Positions 1 through 11,002 are shown, counted from the stretch's first letter. The stretch is DNA of 64,000 bases from Meconema thalassinum (GCA_946902985.2 OX336388.2:231242467-231306466), one strand, 5' to 3'. A program made the numbers and translations. Notes: a model not told the origin generated them from the sequence alone.

Positions 1-640
1 CGTTTCACATCCCCTAGACCCCAAAACCACCGTCAGTTAAAAAGTTTTTATATATATATCACTTTCTTGTGGACACGATAACTACCGCAATTTTGCACCA
101 ATCAATTTGAATTTTTTACATAATATGTATCCCTATAAAATCTCGGTCGAGTTCGTTAATGGGCACAATCGGTCGACGGGGGTGAAAATGGGGGGCTTTT
201 TTTTTTGAAAAAGTGAAATATCGCTATAACTCTCTTAATATTTGAAATATCGAATCCATTCAAAGTTCATACTATGTGTCGAATAAGGCCCAAAAATTCA
301 TGTTTGAAGAGTTATTTGATAGCACCAACCATTGACCAAAGGGGTGGGGAAAAAGTGGGTTTTTCGGGAAACATTAATCATATCTCTCTTAATAGGCACA
401 ATATCAAAACCGTACAAAATGGACAGTATTCCCCTAATAATTACCTAAAACTTTTGTCTGAAAGAATTTTTGATATGACCCACCATTACGCCAAGGGATG
501 AGAAAAATGCTTTCGGAATGCCAAGAGCTGTCAGAGGTTGCCATGACAACACTACTAAATTGATGAGGGATGTGCCATCAGACGTTGCCATGACAGCGCA
601 CTTGCACGCGATCACATTTAGTTTTCCTTCTGACTAAGTG
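1..640. other. Unassigned repeat-like sequence
   Basis: No gene is visible. The stretch at about 395-520 is similar to 51165-51275 in the same orientation (both hold a run like ATTACCTAAAACTTTTGT followed by a TTACGCCAA block), so at least this part is a dispersed repeat of unknown class. The rest is A/T-rich with short homopolymers. Confidence 0.5.
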
Positions 641-644
641 AGAA

Positions 645-1034
645 GCGGCCTCGGTGACGTAACTGGTAGTATGCTGAACTTCTATGCCAAAGTTCGCGGG
701 TTCATAGCCAGCCGAAGTCGTCGGATGTTCTAAGAGCGCTAAAAATCCCTCAGTATGCTTTCCTTTGGAGGGGAAGATCCAACGTTCGTTGCGAGTTGCT
801 GGTTGCGGTGGCATCTCGTAGCCAAGTTCAGAGCTAGGTGTCGTTGATGGTAGTATCTGGTAGCAACATTAGGAACTACTGCTTGAAATTGAGCGTCTGC
901 ATTCCTTACCTGAATTACAGACTAATACAGCCATCACAATTCACACTGTTTATCAGACAGATTCTACACTCACCCAAAGTAGACGGGGTTACTTGACCGC
1001 GTTGTCGCAGCCCCTAAACTGAGGAACCAACCAA
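645..1034 (+). mobile_element. SINE1, tRNA-headed SINE, internally deleted copy
   Basis: The head has an A-box-like GGTGACGTAACTGG and a B-box-like GGTTCATAGCC, the internal RNA polymerase III promoter elements expected of a tRNA-derived SINE. The body ends in the family 3' domain (GCAGCCCCTAAACTGAGGAACC) and an ACCAACC tail. Compared with the complete copy at 58812-59331 it lacks about 130 bp in the middle, after the GGAGGGGAAG block. Other copies lie at 33744, 40024, 44070, 49830 and 58812. Confidence 0.85.
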
Positions 1035-1329
1035 AATTTCTGCGGGAGATATAATTTTGCGTGAAAAAGTAACAGACCGTTAGATAGTTACACATCAGTG
1101 TCGAAACCTTGCATAAGGACAGTGTGACCACAAGTACAAAAATGTACCCCAAATGATAAGAAGATTACCGTCCCCATAAGACAATAAAATGTTTAAAATA
1201 TGCATAAAATGACGAAAAACAAAGTTAATTAAGCTCCAATTATAAAATACTTTCTCGCAATAAATGAGGTCTGATCCTTCTACGAAAACGTGCATATTCT
1301 GCCTATTTTCGCCTATCCCCAAGTTTGCC

Positions 1330-1764
1330 CGATGAAATCTACCTCCGCCTTCCGGCGTGCCGAGAGGACTTATTTTATTGTTTTGAGCTTTCCTTGTGGC
1401 CCAGTATTGCCTCATCCTTTGAGATCTTGCTTCCCTTTCTTCGGCAGAGATGTGGATCGTACGCTTTTGTTTGAGTTTCACTTGGACCGTTGTTTCTTAT
1501 CCTTGGTGACGGTTTTGGCTGTTTTGTCCATGAGCATGGTGTCTGTAATTTGGAGTTCTACGCGGTCTTTCTCAGTTTCCTTAAACCAAAGAGGTTTTTT
1601 TTATTACAAAAGTAGTCGAAGGTCTTTTTAGTTAGTCTATTTGAATTCATTTGGAGGATGTGCCCATAAAAATCAATTCTCCGTTTTATTTGTGCCCGAG
1701 AGTTTTTCAGTCTTTTGGTAAAGAGTTTCGTTTTCAGAAACGTTATCTTCAAGGTCCTTAACAT
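1330..1764 (-). pseudogene. LINE-A C-terminal RT fragment, distal part
   Basis: Minus-strand translation gives segments such as RRIDFYGHILQMNSNRLTKK and, further downstream, a basic SAEEREARSQRMRQYWATRK stretch. Both match the C-terminal region of the LINE-A copy at 46045-46800 (IRKRRIAFYRHVTRMSPGKL, then a RRRMREHWAV block). This is the part after the RT palm/thumb of an APE-type non-LTR retrotransposon. It is frame-broken and separated from its upstream part (2280-2530) by about 500 bp of inserted sequence that carries a hammerhead motif. Confidence 0.7.
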
Positions 1765-2277
1765 TTGACATGGTTCCGTATTGACGAGATTAAGTGAAAA
1801 GATAAGTAATTATCCTTGTACTTTAGGTCCGTCTAGTCAATACTTTTATTAAAATGTAATCATAGATCACATATATTCTAAATTATAAGGACATGTTTCG
1901 AGATCCTAACAGAAAATGATCTCTTCATCAGCTTATAAGGTGACGGGCCCAACATTCATAAAATTGCTCAATTGCATGAAAACATATTAAAATGGGGAAA
2001 GATGGCATGAAATGACAATGAAATGTATGAAGCGCGAAAACATAGCGGCTTGATATAAAAACACCATATATCAACACACTCAAAACAGAATTAACAACAC
2101 TAAAAACACTGAAAGCTATGATAACTTGTCACAGTTCATTAAAAACAATGGCATTTAAAATTCTTGAAGCAGTTGCTTAATGTCATGACCACCAAAATGA
2201 TTCTTTAGTATCCAAACTGTGGTCAATTTAAATTCCTGATGGTTATAAAAACTTGAAAATATGTGTTGTATGAAATA
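1765..2277 (-). mobile_element. Hammerhead-bearing insertion, Penelope-like terminal repeat or related non-autonomous element
   Basis: About 500 bp of A/T-rich, non-coding sequence separates two collinear pieces of LINE-A. It contains the hammerhead ribozyme candidate at 1883-1938. Hammerheads with a very short stem III are known from the terminal repeats of Penelope-like elements. No reverse transcriptase or GIY-YIG frame is visible here, so this would be a solo terminal repeat or a non-autonomous derivative. The exact ends and any target duplication were not resolved. Confidence 0.45.
1883..1938 (-). ncRNA. Candidate type I hammerhead ribozyme
   Basis: Read on the minus strand, all hammerhead core parts occur in order. 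A 5' stem I arm TTATAAG is followed by the core CTGATGA, then a stem II of GAGATC/GATCTC closing a 12-nt loop, then GAAA. Next comes a two-base-pair stem III (AC/GT around AT), the GTC cleavage triplet, and the 3' stem I arm CTTATAA. The stem I arms are perfectly complementary over 7 bp. One extra A sits between the core and stem II. Predicted cleavage is after the C at position 1890. The tiny stem III is the form described in Penelope-like retroelements, where dimeric action has been proposed. Confidence 0.75.
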
Positions 2278-2530
2278 TCACAGTTCACAAATACTTCGGC
2301 AGTCCTTATTCAGGTGTATCATTTTCCAAATATAAGTGGGGGAAAAAATTGGCCAGTATAATAAGCCAGAATCATAGATGTTCCTGACATGGATTAATTT
2401 GTTGTTAAGAAATTTGGGGCCTAAGAGTTTGTGTAATAAATTTCTTTCCTTAACCTCCAGCCTTTCAAGCGGTCCCTGGGTGGTGAGAGACAATGTTTCG
2501 GCTGCATATAAGGCTTCTGGTTCAATTACC
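2278..2530 (-). pseudogene. LINE-A RT fragment, proximal part
   Basis: The minus-strand frame reads LERLEVKERNLLHKLLGP, matching the segment LEVLERRIVWKILGPLRIT of the longer LINE at 5.6 kb and the RKILGPIKG block at 46.5 kb. It belongs upstream of the fragment at 1330-1764 and was separated from it by the hammerhead-bearing insertion. It is short and decayed. Confidence 0.6.
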
Positions 2531-2662
2531 GTGTTATAATGTCTTATCTGGGTATTCCAGGAGAGCGACTTGTTATGTGTCCTTCGTATATTGGAAGGCT
2601 AATTCAACTTTATTTCTCCTAGATTCCATTCCTTTTTTCTCTAGCGCATTCCAGCTGATTAT

Positions 2663-2691
2663 TAATATTATTATTATTATTATTATTATTA
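2663..2691 (+). repeat. (ATT)n microsatellite
   Basis: Tandem ATT triplets lie immediately before the RTE-like LINE fragment. The same triplet recurs next to other LINE and Helitron ends in this window (4908, 5127, 46045). Confidence 0.9.
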
Positions 2692-2696
2692 CGTCC

Positions 2697-3607
2697 AAGC
2701 TTCCGCGTCGGGAAAACTTCCATGTAACAGTTGGTGTTCATCAAGGTTCGGCCCTGCCACCGTTACTGTTGGCTATGGTCATGGACACGGTTACTGCAGA
2801 TCTACAACATGCGTTACCTTGGACCATTCTTTACGCTGATCACATTATGTTGGCCGCTCAAAACAAGCTGGATCTCCAACATCAAGTCCAGGAATGGAGT
2901 GATCGGTTGTCAATTTGGCCTGCGGGTTAACAATGCTAAAACAGAATATATGACATCGTATGCAGAAGAAATCGGAACAATCCAAGTCGACGGCGATGAT
3001 CTGCCTCGAACGACAAAATTTAAGTATCTTGGCTCTATGATAACTGCTGAAGGTCGTCTCATCGAGGAGATCAACGTAAGAATTAATGCTGCGCGGATGA
3101 AGTGGCGAACAACGACAGGTGTCATGTGCGATCGCCTGATGAAAGACCACCTAAAATCGAAGATTTACCGCACTGTCATTCGTCCCGTGGCGCTTTATGG
3201 TACTGAATGTTGGCCGATCCAAGGAAGCAGAACGTCATGGAGACCAGGATGCTTAGATGGACAGCTGGCATTACTAGGTTGGATCACATCCCCAATGAAA
3301 GAATAAGGGAACGATTTGGTGTCACGGCAATCAACAACAAAATGTGTGAAGGTCATCTGCGATGGTTTGAGCATGTGCTACGGTCAGGAGCGGACACCAT
3401 TGCAAAACAGCTACACACTGGAGGTCGCCGGGAAAAGACCAAAGGGGCGACCGAGACAACGTTGGGCCGATACACTGCACAGGGATTTGAAAAGCGTCAA
3501 CCTACAGTACATGGCCGATGACCGAGTAATGTGAAGACAGCGTATTCACATAGCGGACCCTGCCACAGGCGGGACAAACGCTAAAGCAGAACAAGAAGAA
3601 GAAGAAG
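2697..3607 (+). pseudogene. RTE-like LINE, 3' part of reverse transcriptase
   Basis: Translation in shifting frames gives the RT palm and C-terminal region: VHQGSALPPLLLAMVMDTV, then LYADHIMLA, then KFKYLGSMITAEG, VIRPVALYGTECWP, RMLRWTAGITRL and a C-terminal RPKGRPRQRWADTLHRDLK. This order is typical of RTE-clade non-LTR retrotransposons. The catalytic motif reads YADH instead of YADD and there are frameshifts near 2930 and 3210-3230, so it is dead. The element ends in an AAGAAGAAGAAG tail at about 3590-3607. The endonuclease and the front of the RT are absent (5' truncation). The R1-like fragment follows directly. Confidence 0.85.
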
Positions 3608-4390
3608 ATTATTCTGGAACCATATTCAGAGAGCGACAGATAAGGCAGTAAAATACATGACAGAACTTAGTAGACTGATGGGCAATATTAACGGCCCAAA
3701 ATCAAGTAAAAGACGCCTCCTCATGACGACGGTTTAGTCAGTGTTCCTGTATGGCTCTGAAGTTTGGGCCGAATCCTTGAGATTTGCATGGTATCGGAGA
3801 AAGATAGCTGCCGTACAACGGAGAGCAGCTTTACGTATTGCATGTGCATACCGCACGGTTTCTGAACCAACAATCCTCACGGTGGCAGCAATAGCCCCAA
3901 TAGATCTACTTGCATTGGAGCGACAAGAAATCTGGCGTACCCAAGGAGAGCTGGGAAAGAAATGTGCAAAGAAGCGTGCCTTTAATCAACGGATGAGGCG
4001 AGGGTAACTCAGATGGGAAAGTGACCCTCGTGGTAAATGGACCAAGCGGTACCTGGGTCGAAAGAGTCCATGGTGAAGTCAATTATTACCTCACACAACT
4101 TCTAACAGGACACGGATATTTCCAGAAAATCCTGCATAGAGTAGGTGGAGCGGGTGGTGCAACATGCATATATTGTGACGACATCGATGATGTGCTTCAC
4201 ACCTTCTTCGTGTGCGGCCATTGGATGATAAAGAGAGAATATGTGGATACTAAATTGGGAGAACTGACACCAGATAATATTATTGCTGTGATGTTACGGA
4301 ACCAGCAATCATGGGATCATGTAGCAGTGTATGTGGAGGATGTCCTTCGCCAGAAAAAGCGGGATCTTGAAGCGTACGAACGTCCTTAAG
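3608..4390 (+). pseudogene. R1-clade LINE, C-terminal part of ORF2
   Basis: The conceptual product has FLYGSEVWAESL, then the block RRAALRIACAYRTVSEPTIL and PIDLLALERQEIW, which are recognisable R1/LOA-type RT thumb sequences. The end carries a zinc-knuckle-like CIYC...HTFFVCGHW motif typical of R1 ORF2 C-termini. The reading frame shifts between 4007 and 4021, and a stop near 3737 breaks the start. The upstream RT and endonuclease are missing. R1 elements are restricted largely to arthropods, which supports the host assignment. This copy is outside rDNA as far as the window shows. Confidence 0.85.
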
Positions 4391-4590
4391 AAGAAAGAAG
4401 AAGTCAGAAAGGCCAAGTAAGCACGACATCACCCTGAAGTAATGCGAGAGCGGTTCCGGGGTGATGAACACATCGTGGAAAAAGGGATGTGGTTTTTAGT
4501 GGGTAAGAATCCCACACTTCTGTGGAGTGCGGACCCTTCACAAGTGTCTTTTGAAGATTTTCGACAGACTCTCGTAAATAATAATAATAT
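4391..4590 (+). other. R1-like 3' untranslated region
   Basis: The sequence after the R1 stop contains GTGGTTTTTAGTGGGTAAG followed by AATCCCACAC, where GTGGG/CCCAC can pair. Some R1 elements carry a comparable hairpin near the 3' end. It ends in an A/T-rich stretch before the Helitron at 4595. Confidence 0.5.
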
Positions 4591-4594
4591 ATTA

Positions 4595-4907
4595 TCTTAT
4601 TATATAATACGCTAAGGTGTAGTCTATGTTTCACAAAACTCCAACTCCTAAACCAGAGGGAGTTAGAAGGTGTGGTTTGTACCAAAATCTTCCAAATCGT
4701 CTCAATAGTACAGGAAAAACTTGCATTTCTTGAAAAGTCAACGGAAATATATGTATTTGTTTATAAAGTGCTTTTAAACAAATAAACAAGACGAGCACCT
4801 CGCAGAACTGTGTTGCATACAGCGCGTAGCACCAGGACCGGGCGTGTAGTCTGTACACGTGGGGCGCACACAACACATTATGCGAGAGTTCTTGCACGGG
4901 TCCGCTA

Positions 4908-4908
<1 letters not shown>
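4595..4908 (+). mobile_element. Helitron-2, non-autonomous, copy 1
   Basis: This 314 bp element starts with TC after an A and ends with CTAG before a T, as expected for Helitron insertion between A and T. The 3' end has a hairpin (GCGAGA/TCTTGC, one wobble), a 9-nt spacer and then CTAG. A homologous copy with a perfect hairpin lies at 41097-41533. No coding capacity. Confidence 0.7.

Positions 4909-4954
<46 letters not shown>
4909..4954 (+). repeat. (TTA)n microsatellite
   Basis: About 15 TTA triplets directly abut the CTAG end of the Helitron. Confidence 0.95.
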
Positions 4955-5589
4955 GCAGTACCTTCCTTATTTCGCAAAGGCCATTTCCTCCCTTGATCAA
5001 TCTTTCTCAATATATATTTTTATAGCCCGCAATAATGGATGCTGCACACGAAAACAAATCAATGCGAATTATTATTATTGTTATTATTATGATTAATGTA
5101 ACATAAATAGTATTTAATAAATAAATTGAATTATTATTATTATTCTTTCTTTCTCCGTGACGGTCTTCTAAGGACCACGAGCCAATTTCAATGTTTAGTC
5201 CTTTGGTGTTCTTTCTTCTTCCCCCAGGTCTCCTTCTTCTTCCTCCAGGACTCCTTCATCTTCACACTATGCATCTTCTTTCTCTCTTCGAACCATTTTG
5301 AGCCTCTTTTCTTTCCCTCCCTTCCTTCCTTGGAACCCTTCCACTCCCAATACTTTTTTCCTAAACATTTCTCTCTCTATTGCATCTTCTTCTCTTATAT
5401 TGTTTCTTTCCAAATCCTTTTAACTTCTTGAATCCAAGTTGTTGTTAACTTCTTGTTCCAAAGATATTTGAATATCTGTTTGGTTAACCTGTTGTCATTC
5501 ATTCTAAATAAATGTCCAAAAAATAGCAATCGCCTCTTTTTTATTGTGTGTGTTATGTTTTCAATGTTGCGGTATATTTCATCATTACT

Positions 5590-7062
5590 TCATAATTTCC
5601 AGAATTCTGTAATTCTTAATGGACCTAATATTTTCCATACAATTCGTCTTTCTAATACTTCCAATTTATCGAATTTATAATTCAGTGCTAGACATTCGCT
5701 TGCGTATTGGCATTCTGCTTTGAATACTGTTCTGTAGTGATGTATTTCCAAGTTTCTAGATAAACATTTTTTGTTGTAGGCGTTCCTAGTTATACCATAT
5801 GCTCTTTCCATCTTGTGTGCTCTTTCTTCTTCAGCAGATTTTTCTAAACCATTTTCCTGAATGATTTCTCCCAAATATTTGAATTTCTTTACCCTCTTAA
5901 TTTTACCAATTTCTGTGACCAGGATTTCTGGAGCATTTTTTTTGTCATAAATTTGTTTTTTTCTACAGAAATTCTTAAACCTGTTCTGTTGGCTATCTCT
6001 TCTAAAATATTTATTTGCACTGTTGCGTCAGTCAGATTTTCAGAAAGTATGGCAAAATCATCTGCAAATGCTAGACAGTTTATTTCAATACCTCTGTTTT
6101 TATTCCCTAGTGTTATGGGCGATATCTTGTGTTCCCTCAGTTTTTGATTCCAAATTCTTACTATTTTCTCCAGGACACAGTTGAATAGCAATGGAGATAA
6201 ACCATCACCTTGCCTTACACCTGTCTTTATTTTGAATGGTTTAGATATTCTCCCCCGAAATTTTACTTTTGATATGGTGTCTGTGAGGGTTTCACGGATT
6301 AGATTAGACAGTTTAGATTTAACTCCAAATTCTCGAATTATTTTATCTAGAGTTTCCCTGTCAACGGAATCGAAAGCTTTTTTTTAAATCTATAAATGTC
6401 ACTACTATGGTCTTGGAGTTTATTATCCTGTGACGGATTATGGACTTCAGGTTGAATATCTGTTCTGCGCAAGATCTGCCTTTTCGGAATCCACTCTGAT
6501 ATTCACCTAAATGACTGTCGAGTGTTGCTTGTATCCTGTTTAGTAATATTGTTGAGAATATCTTATAAGACACTGCCAATAGGGATATACCTCTGTAGTT
6601 ATTGACATCTTGCTTATTACCTTTCTTATGCAAAGGTTGAAGGGCCACTTTCCATTCTTCCGGGATCTTTTCCGTTTTCCAGATTTCTTCAAAGATGCTT
6701 TTAAGGTCATCTATGATTGTGGGTTGAGACCATTTTATAAGTTAAGCTGTGATGGGGTCTTCTCCACTAGCTTTGTTGTTTTTTAGGGTGTTAATTGCTT
6801 TTTCAATTTCTTCAAGAGTAGGTGGTGGATCTGCTTCCATGTTGTCATGAATTTCGGGAAATTCTAATTTGTTATTTGGTTCTTCACAGTTCAGAAGTTG
6901 ATCGAAGTGCTTTGCTAGTATTTCACAATTCTTTTCATCAGATAGACCCATTATGCCATTTTCGTCTGTGAAGCAAATACTTGAAGCTTGATACCCCTTT
7001 AAATTATTTTTAAAGGTCTGATAGAAATTCCGGGAGTTATTTTTAACAAAATCATCCTGCAT
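5590..7062 (-). pseudogene. LINE-A reverse transcriptase domain
   Basis: In minus-strand order the pieces are: a linker with MEADPPPTLEEIEKAINTLK and KNNKASGEDPI; the RT fingers LQPLHKKGNKQDVNNYRGIS; GEYQSGFRKGRSCAEQIFNL and TFIDLKKSF; then the palm with CLAFADDFAILSENL (catalytic FADD, about residue 43 of the piece at 5889-6191); then the thumb (RIVWKILGPLRIT). This is the standard order of a non-LTR RT, which would make cDNA at a nicked target. At least three frame breaks (near 6380, 6190 and 5880) separate the pieces, so no full polymerase can be made. Confidence 0.85.
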
Positions 7063-7153
7063 GTCAACAAATTGTGACTTTTCAAAGGAGCGTTTAGCAC
7101 TCTTAATTATTCTGGCTGTTTCCTTTCTTTGTAGTTAAAATTGTTCAAAGTGT

Positions 7154-8620
7154 TCATTCTTTCCAGAGCATTTCCATGTTTTCCATAATTTTGTTCTTTC
7201 TTGCTAGGGCTTCTTCACAAGTTTCATTCCACCAAACTTTCTTTTTCATTTTTGCTGGCCCAAATACTTTTTTCGCTGCACTATTGATTTCTTTGGATAA
7301 TTCTTGCCAGTTACCTGGTTTACTTATTTGAATTTTTTCTTGAAAATGTTTTATTGCTTCTTGTGTGATGTTGAGTCTGTCTGTGTTATAATTAATTAAT
7401 TTTTGTTGTCTTCTTTGGTTTCTATGAGGGAGAAGGATGAGATTAATTTTGGAGAGATAGTGGTCAGAGTCAAATTCTCTACTTCTGATTACTTTTACAT
7501 TCATAATTTCTTTAATATTATTTCTAAAATTAGCAACATGATCCAATTGTAATTCTCCTAACATTGGATTTGGAGATATCCATGTTTTAGCTTTTCTTGG
7601 TAGTTTCCTGAATGAAGTTGACATTAATTTCAACCGAAAGGTTTTACAGAGATTAATTAGTCTCATGCCATTTTTATTAGTCCTTTTATGGGCTGGATAT
7701 TCCCCGACTGTTTTTCGATAAGCTCTTTCCTTCCCTATTTGCGCATTGAAATCACCCAAAAGTATAACAACATTCGATTTTGGAATTTTGGATATTTCCT
7801 CTTCTAAAAGTTCCCAGAATTCTTCTACTTTGCTTGGATTTTTTTATTGTCTTCATTTATGGGTGCATGGCAATTAACAAAGGTATACTGTTTATTCTTA
7901 TAAGCCTCCGTGGCTTAGGCGGCAGCACGCCGGCCTCTCACCGCTGGTTCCGTGGTTCAAATCCCGGTCACTCCATGTGAGATCTGTGCTGGACAAAACG
8001 GAGGCAGACAGGTTTTTCTCCGGGTACTCCGGTTTTCCCTGTCAAAATTTCATTCCAGCAACGCTCTCCACTATCATTTCATTTCATCTGTCATTCATTT
8101 AATCATTGCCCCAGAGGAGTGCGTCAGGCCTCGGCAGCCGGCACAGTTCCTATCCTCGCCGCTAGATGGGGGCTTCATTCATTCCATTCCTGGCCCGGTC
8201 GGAGACTGGAAGCAGGCTATGGATTTTCATTTCATACTGTTTATTCTTACATTTGATTGTTAGGAGAGACGTTCTTTCTGAACTAGATTTGAATTCTGTT
8301 ACATTGTCTACTATATTTTTATGAACGTAAAAAGCAGTGCCGAGAAGAGGCATTCTTTTCATAATTTTGATTGCAGGTTTACCCTTAAAAATTCTATGGT
8401 TTCCGTATTCTGCAACATTTTCATCCAAAAATCTTGTTTCTTGCACTGCGAGGATTTGTATTTCATGATTATTTAAAAGAATGTCGAGTTTTTTCCTGTT
8501 TACCCGTTTTCATTAAGGAATTTACATTCAAAGTGCCTGCAAAGAAGTTCTTCTTAAACTTGAGTCTGGAAGGATGCCAAGGATGCTCCTATTCATCCTT
8601 AGTGCAGATGTTGTGACTCC
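7154..8620 (-). pseudogene. LINE-A APE-type endonuclease domain, split by a SINE
   Basis: The N-terminal half (about 8620-8240) reads AVQETRFLDEN, the catalytic glutamate block of the exonuclease-endonuclease-phosphatase fold. The later half (7759-7154) begins MGDFNAQIG, the GDFN active-site motif, and continues to QLDHVANFR and REFDSDHYLSK, the region holding the terminal D-H pair. A SINE2 (7901-8233) lies between the halves, and an A-run frameshift is visible near 8480. The domain would nick genomic DNA for target-primed reverse transcription. Confidence 0.8.
7901..8233 (+). mobile_element. SINE2, complete copy inserted in LINE-A
   Basis: The tRNA-like head has A box TGGCTTAGGCGG and B box GGTTCAAATCC. 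The body ends at GGATTTTCATTTC. A perfect 16-bp target duplication, ATACTGTTTATTCTTA, flanks it at 7885-7900 and 8234-8249, which fixes both ends. Other copies: 22749-23084, 49444-49769 and the chimera at 21474. Confidence 0.95.
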
Positions 8621-8627
8621 CCAGAAC

Positions 8628-9340
8628 CAGGCGCGGATCTAGAGTTTGGCTTGGGGGGGTCAGAGAATCGAAATTGTTAAGAAAAATGGTATCACTAAAA
8701 ATAACCAAACGTACAAAACCAGACCAATTTTTTTGCAAGCTACATGGATAGAAATTTGATGCGTTTAGCGCACCAAAAATATTTGTGCAAATTGCAAAGG
8801 CGTGTTTTGCGACTTTTACATCGAGCTTCGAGAAAAGTATCAAGGTACGTTACAGTTTCGGCAAGTCGAGTTGGTACCGACAAAGGGAGAAAGTCACAGC
8901 TTAAATTGCCAACCAAGCTTGCAGTTTGGACGTCGGGAAAATTTATTGGTGCGAAAAAAAAAAAGCCCCAAATTCCTATCCGTGCATTGCTGCACATTCA
9001 TCGTGACATCACTATAAACATCGATTCGGTAATCACAAGGTTTGCTAAACAAAATAGACGAGTTGATTTTGTTATATGAATAATCGTTTTTATATAACAG
9101 GTATGAAGTTGTAAATATGTACAGTTGTAACAGAACATAATAATTGCAATAAAGATATTTTCAGTAATGAATAAAATAAAATAAAAACTGTTTTTCAGTT
9201 ACAATTCGTTCAGTTTTATTTGTCTGGTTATTGTGTTTTCGTTTTTTGAGTTTGCAAATTTTTTTTGTCTCCGTTGGGGCGGTCATGACCCCCGTGACCC
9301 CCCCCCCCCCCCCCCCCCCCTCTCCTTGAATCCGCGCCTG
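8628..9340. mobile_element. hAT-type MITE with 8-bp target duplication
   Basis: The 713 bp element is bounded by inverted CAGGCGCGGAT ends (11 bp perfect) and by the 8-bp direct repeat CCCAGAAC at 8620-8627 and 9341-9348, the hAT signature. G/C homopolymers lie just inside both ends: a G7 run after 8655 and a C run of about 20 at 9299-9320. No transposase is visible. Small frames inside are not supported by any recognised domain. Confidence 0.9.
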
Positions 9341-9740
9341 CCCAGAACCTTAGGTCCCGAGGCATTGCATACTGCAATGGTGGATTTCTCTTCTGAGGTA
9401 CCACCTGGGGTAGTGCTTTCTTTCAGAGTACTTTCCATTCTGCAATTGAAATTGTACATTGTACAAGTTAGGAAATAAATTCCATGATAAGATCGGATTG
9501 TTAGTCCGAAATGATTGTTTTTCGTGGTTTACTCCACTAGGTTCTTCCGCTCTCTCCGCCTTTGAGACCGTTGACCAAGTTTCACCTAGTAACCCTAGGC
9601 AGGGGCCCTTACAGGGTGCTACCATCCGGAGCCAGATGTTAACGAGGTGTTACTCCTCCCCCTCCTCCTTCCTCTACACCTACGAGATGAGGCCCCGGGC
9701 TTGGGCTGTGCGGATGACCGTGCTATATTAACGAACAACA

Positions 9741-10079
9741 AAGATGAAGCAAAAATAGCACTATAGTGCGTCTCTACCTTAAAAGACAGTACGCATTAAA
9801 TGGGGCGCGCTGATGCCAGATCTACTGCATATACAACGTTCTGCAAGGGCGGGCACATGATGTAATATAACTCGTATACAGGCGTGCTTTTACGCAAAAC
9901 TCGGGAAATTTCCAAAATATTTGTTTGTTGTATATAACTGTAGCTCATACCTTGCAGCGAACAACGCTACGATATTTAGATATGATACGCCGAACCTCAG
10001 AGCGCGAGTTTAATGCACTCATTATAACAATTTATATTTTTCAATTATTCATGAATATGATAATATTATATGTTATTCC
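9741..10079. other. Unassigned intergenic sequence
   Basis: No gene, tRNA-like head or terminal repeat recognised. Confidence 0.5.
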
Positions 10080-10290
10080 CGGGATGAACAAAGGCAAACC
10101 ACGGAAACCACTTAGAGGATGGCTGAGGTAGGAATCGAACCCGCCTCTTCTCAGTTTTGTCTCATGAAGTTGAGTACACCCGTTCCAGCCCTCAGACCAG
10201 AATTAAATTTCTTGGCGGAGCCGGGATTCAAACCTGGGCCTCCACGGTGACAGCCAGGAATGCTAGCCATTACGGTACGCAACGAGGCGG
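10080..10290 (-). mobile_element. SINE4 fragment
   Basis: On the minus strand the head ends in a B-box-like AGGTTTGAATCCC, and a second B-box-like GGGTTCGATTCC occurs about 110 bp later. The same two-box layout occurs in the fuller copy at 56981-57440. Ends and target duplication were not resolved. Confidence 0.75.
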
Positions 10291-10900
10291 ACAATTTATA
10301 AAGAACTCAAGGACCACTTCATTTCACGGTTTAACTTCACATCATCACACCATCAGTCGGGGAGATACTGGCGCCTCAGTACACAAACTTACGCAGCGTC
10401 AGCGCTGGGCGGGAGGAGTAAGTGCGATAACTTATGAATGCTATCTCATATCGAGCTCGGGTTTGTTTTAAAAACTTTTTCACATATTAATGAACATTTC
10501 TTCTCGCTTAGTCACCAACGTAAAGTCAATAGCAAAAAAGTTTGTCGCTACGTGACTTTCCTGTGATACCATCTCAGATTTTTCAAGTAACATTTAAGAA
10601 AAAAATTCATAACTTTCTTACTATGAAAATAATTACTGTAGTGAGAAATAGAGTATCTTCTACCAACATCAGGCAATCTAAAAATAAATTCTTGATCTGT
10701 TGCGATCATTAGTTCATTATCTAAGGTGCGATAAGTTTTATATCTGCAAAAATATAGATTCGCGCTACAATATCGTAATTGTGAAAATTGGGCCATGTGT
10801 TAATTATTTAAGGCTTTTATTTTTACATCATCATAAAGAGCGGAAAATTCTCTATAGGACCACGCAAACAGTTTCTTAGATTTGCCACTTTCAATTATTG
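10291..10900. other. Unassigned sequence
   Basis: A/T-rich with short open frames only. The frame at 10548-10796 on the minus strand has no recognised domain. Confidence 0.5.
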
Positions 10901-11002
10901 GGAAATGGCAACATCGCCGGGGTGGAAGAGGACGAAGCTAATTGCAGGACATAGGAGTGCGAGTGAGAGGCAAATACTACATTTAATTCCATACTGTCTT
11001 TT

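Larger units (their letters stand above)
5127..9740 (-). mobile_element. LINE-A, near full-length but decayed, with two nested insertions
   Basis: On the minus strand the order is: N-terminal region (9350-9740, including the segment LLGETWSTVSKAERAEEPSG), APE-type endonuclease (about 8600 down to 7150), RT (about 7060 to 5590), C-terminal and 3' region, and a 3' tail of AAT triplets at 5127-5145. Two later insertions interrupt it: a SINE2 at 7901-8233 and a hAT MITE at 8628-9340, each with a clear target duplication. Many stops and frameshifts mean it is inactive. Related fragments lie at 1330-2530 and 46045-46800, and probably 51340-51560. Confidence 0.85.

Noticed and set aside
8744..9079. 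111-codon basic open frame in the hAT MITE
   Set aside because: No transposase motif, opposed by an antisense frame of similar length; MITE interiors often have such chance frames.
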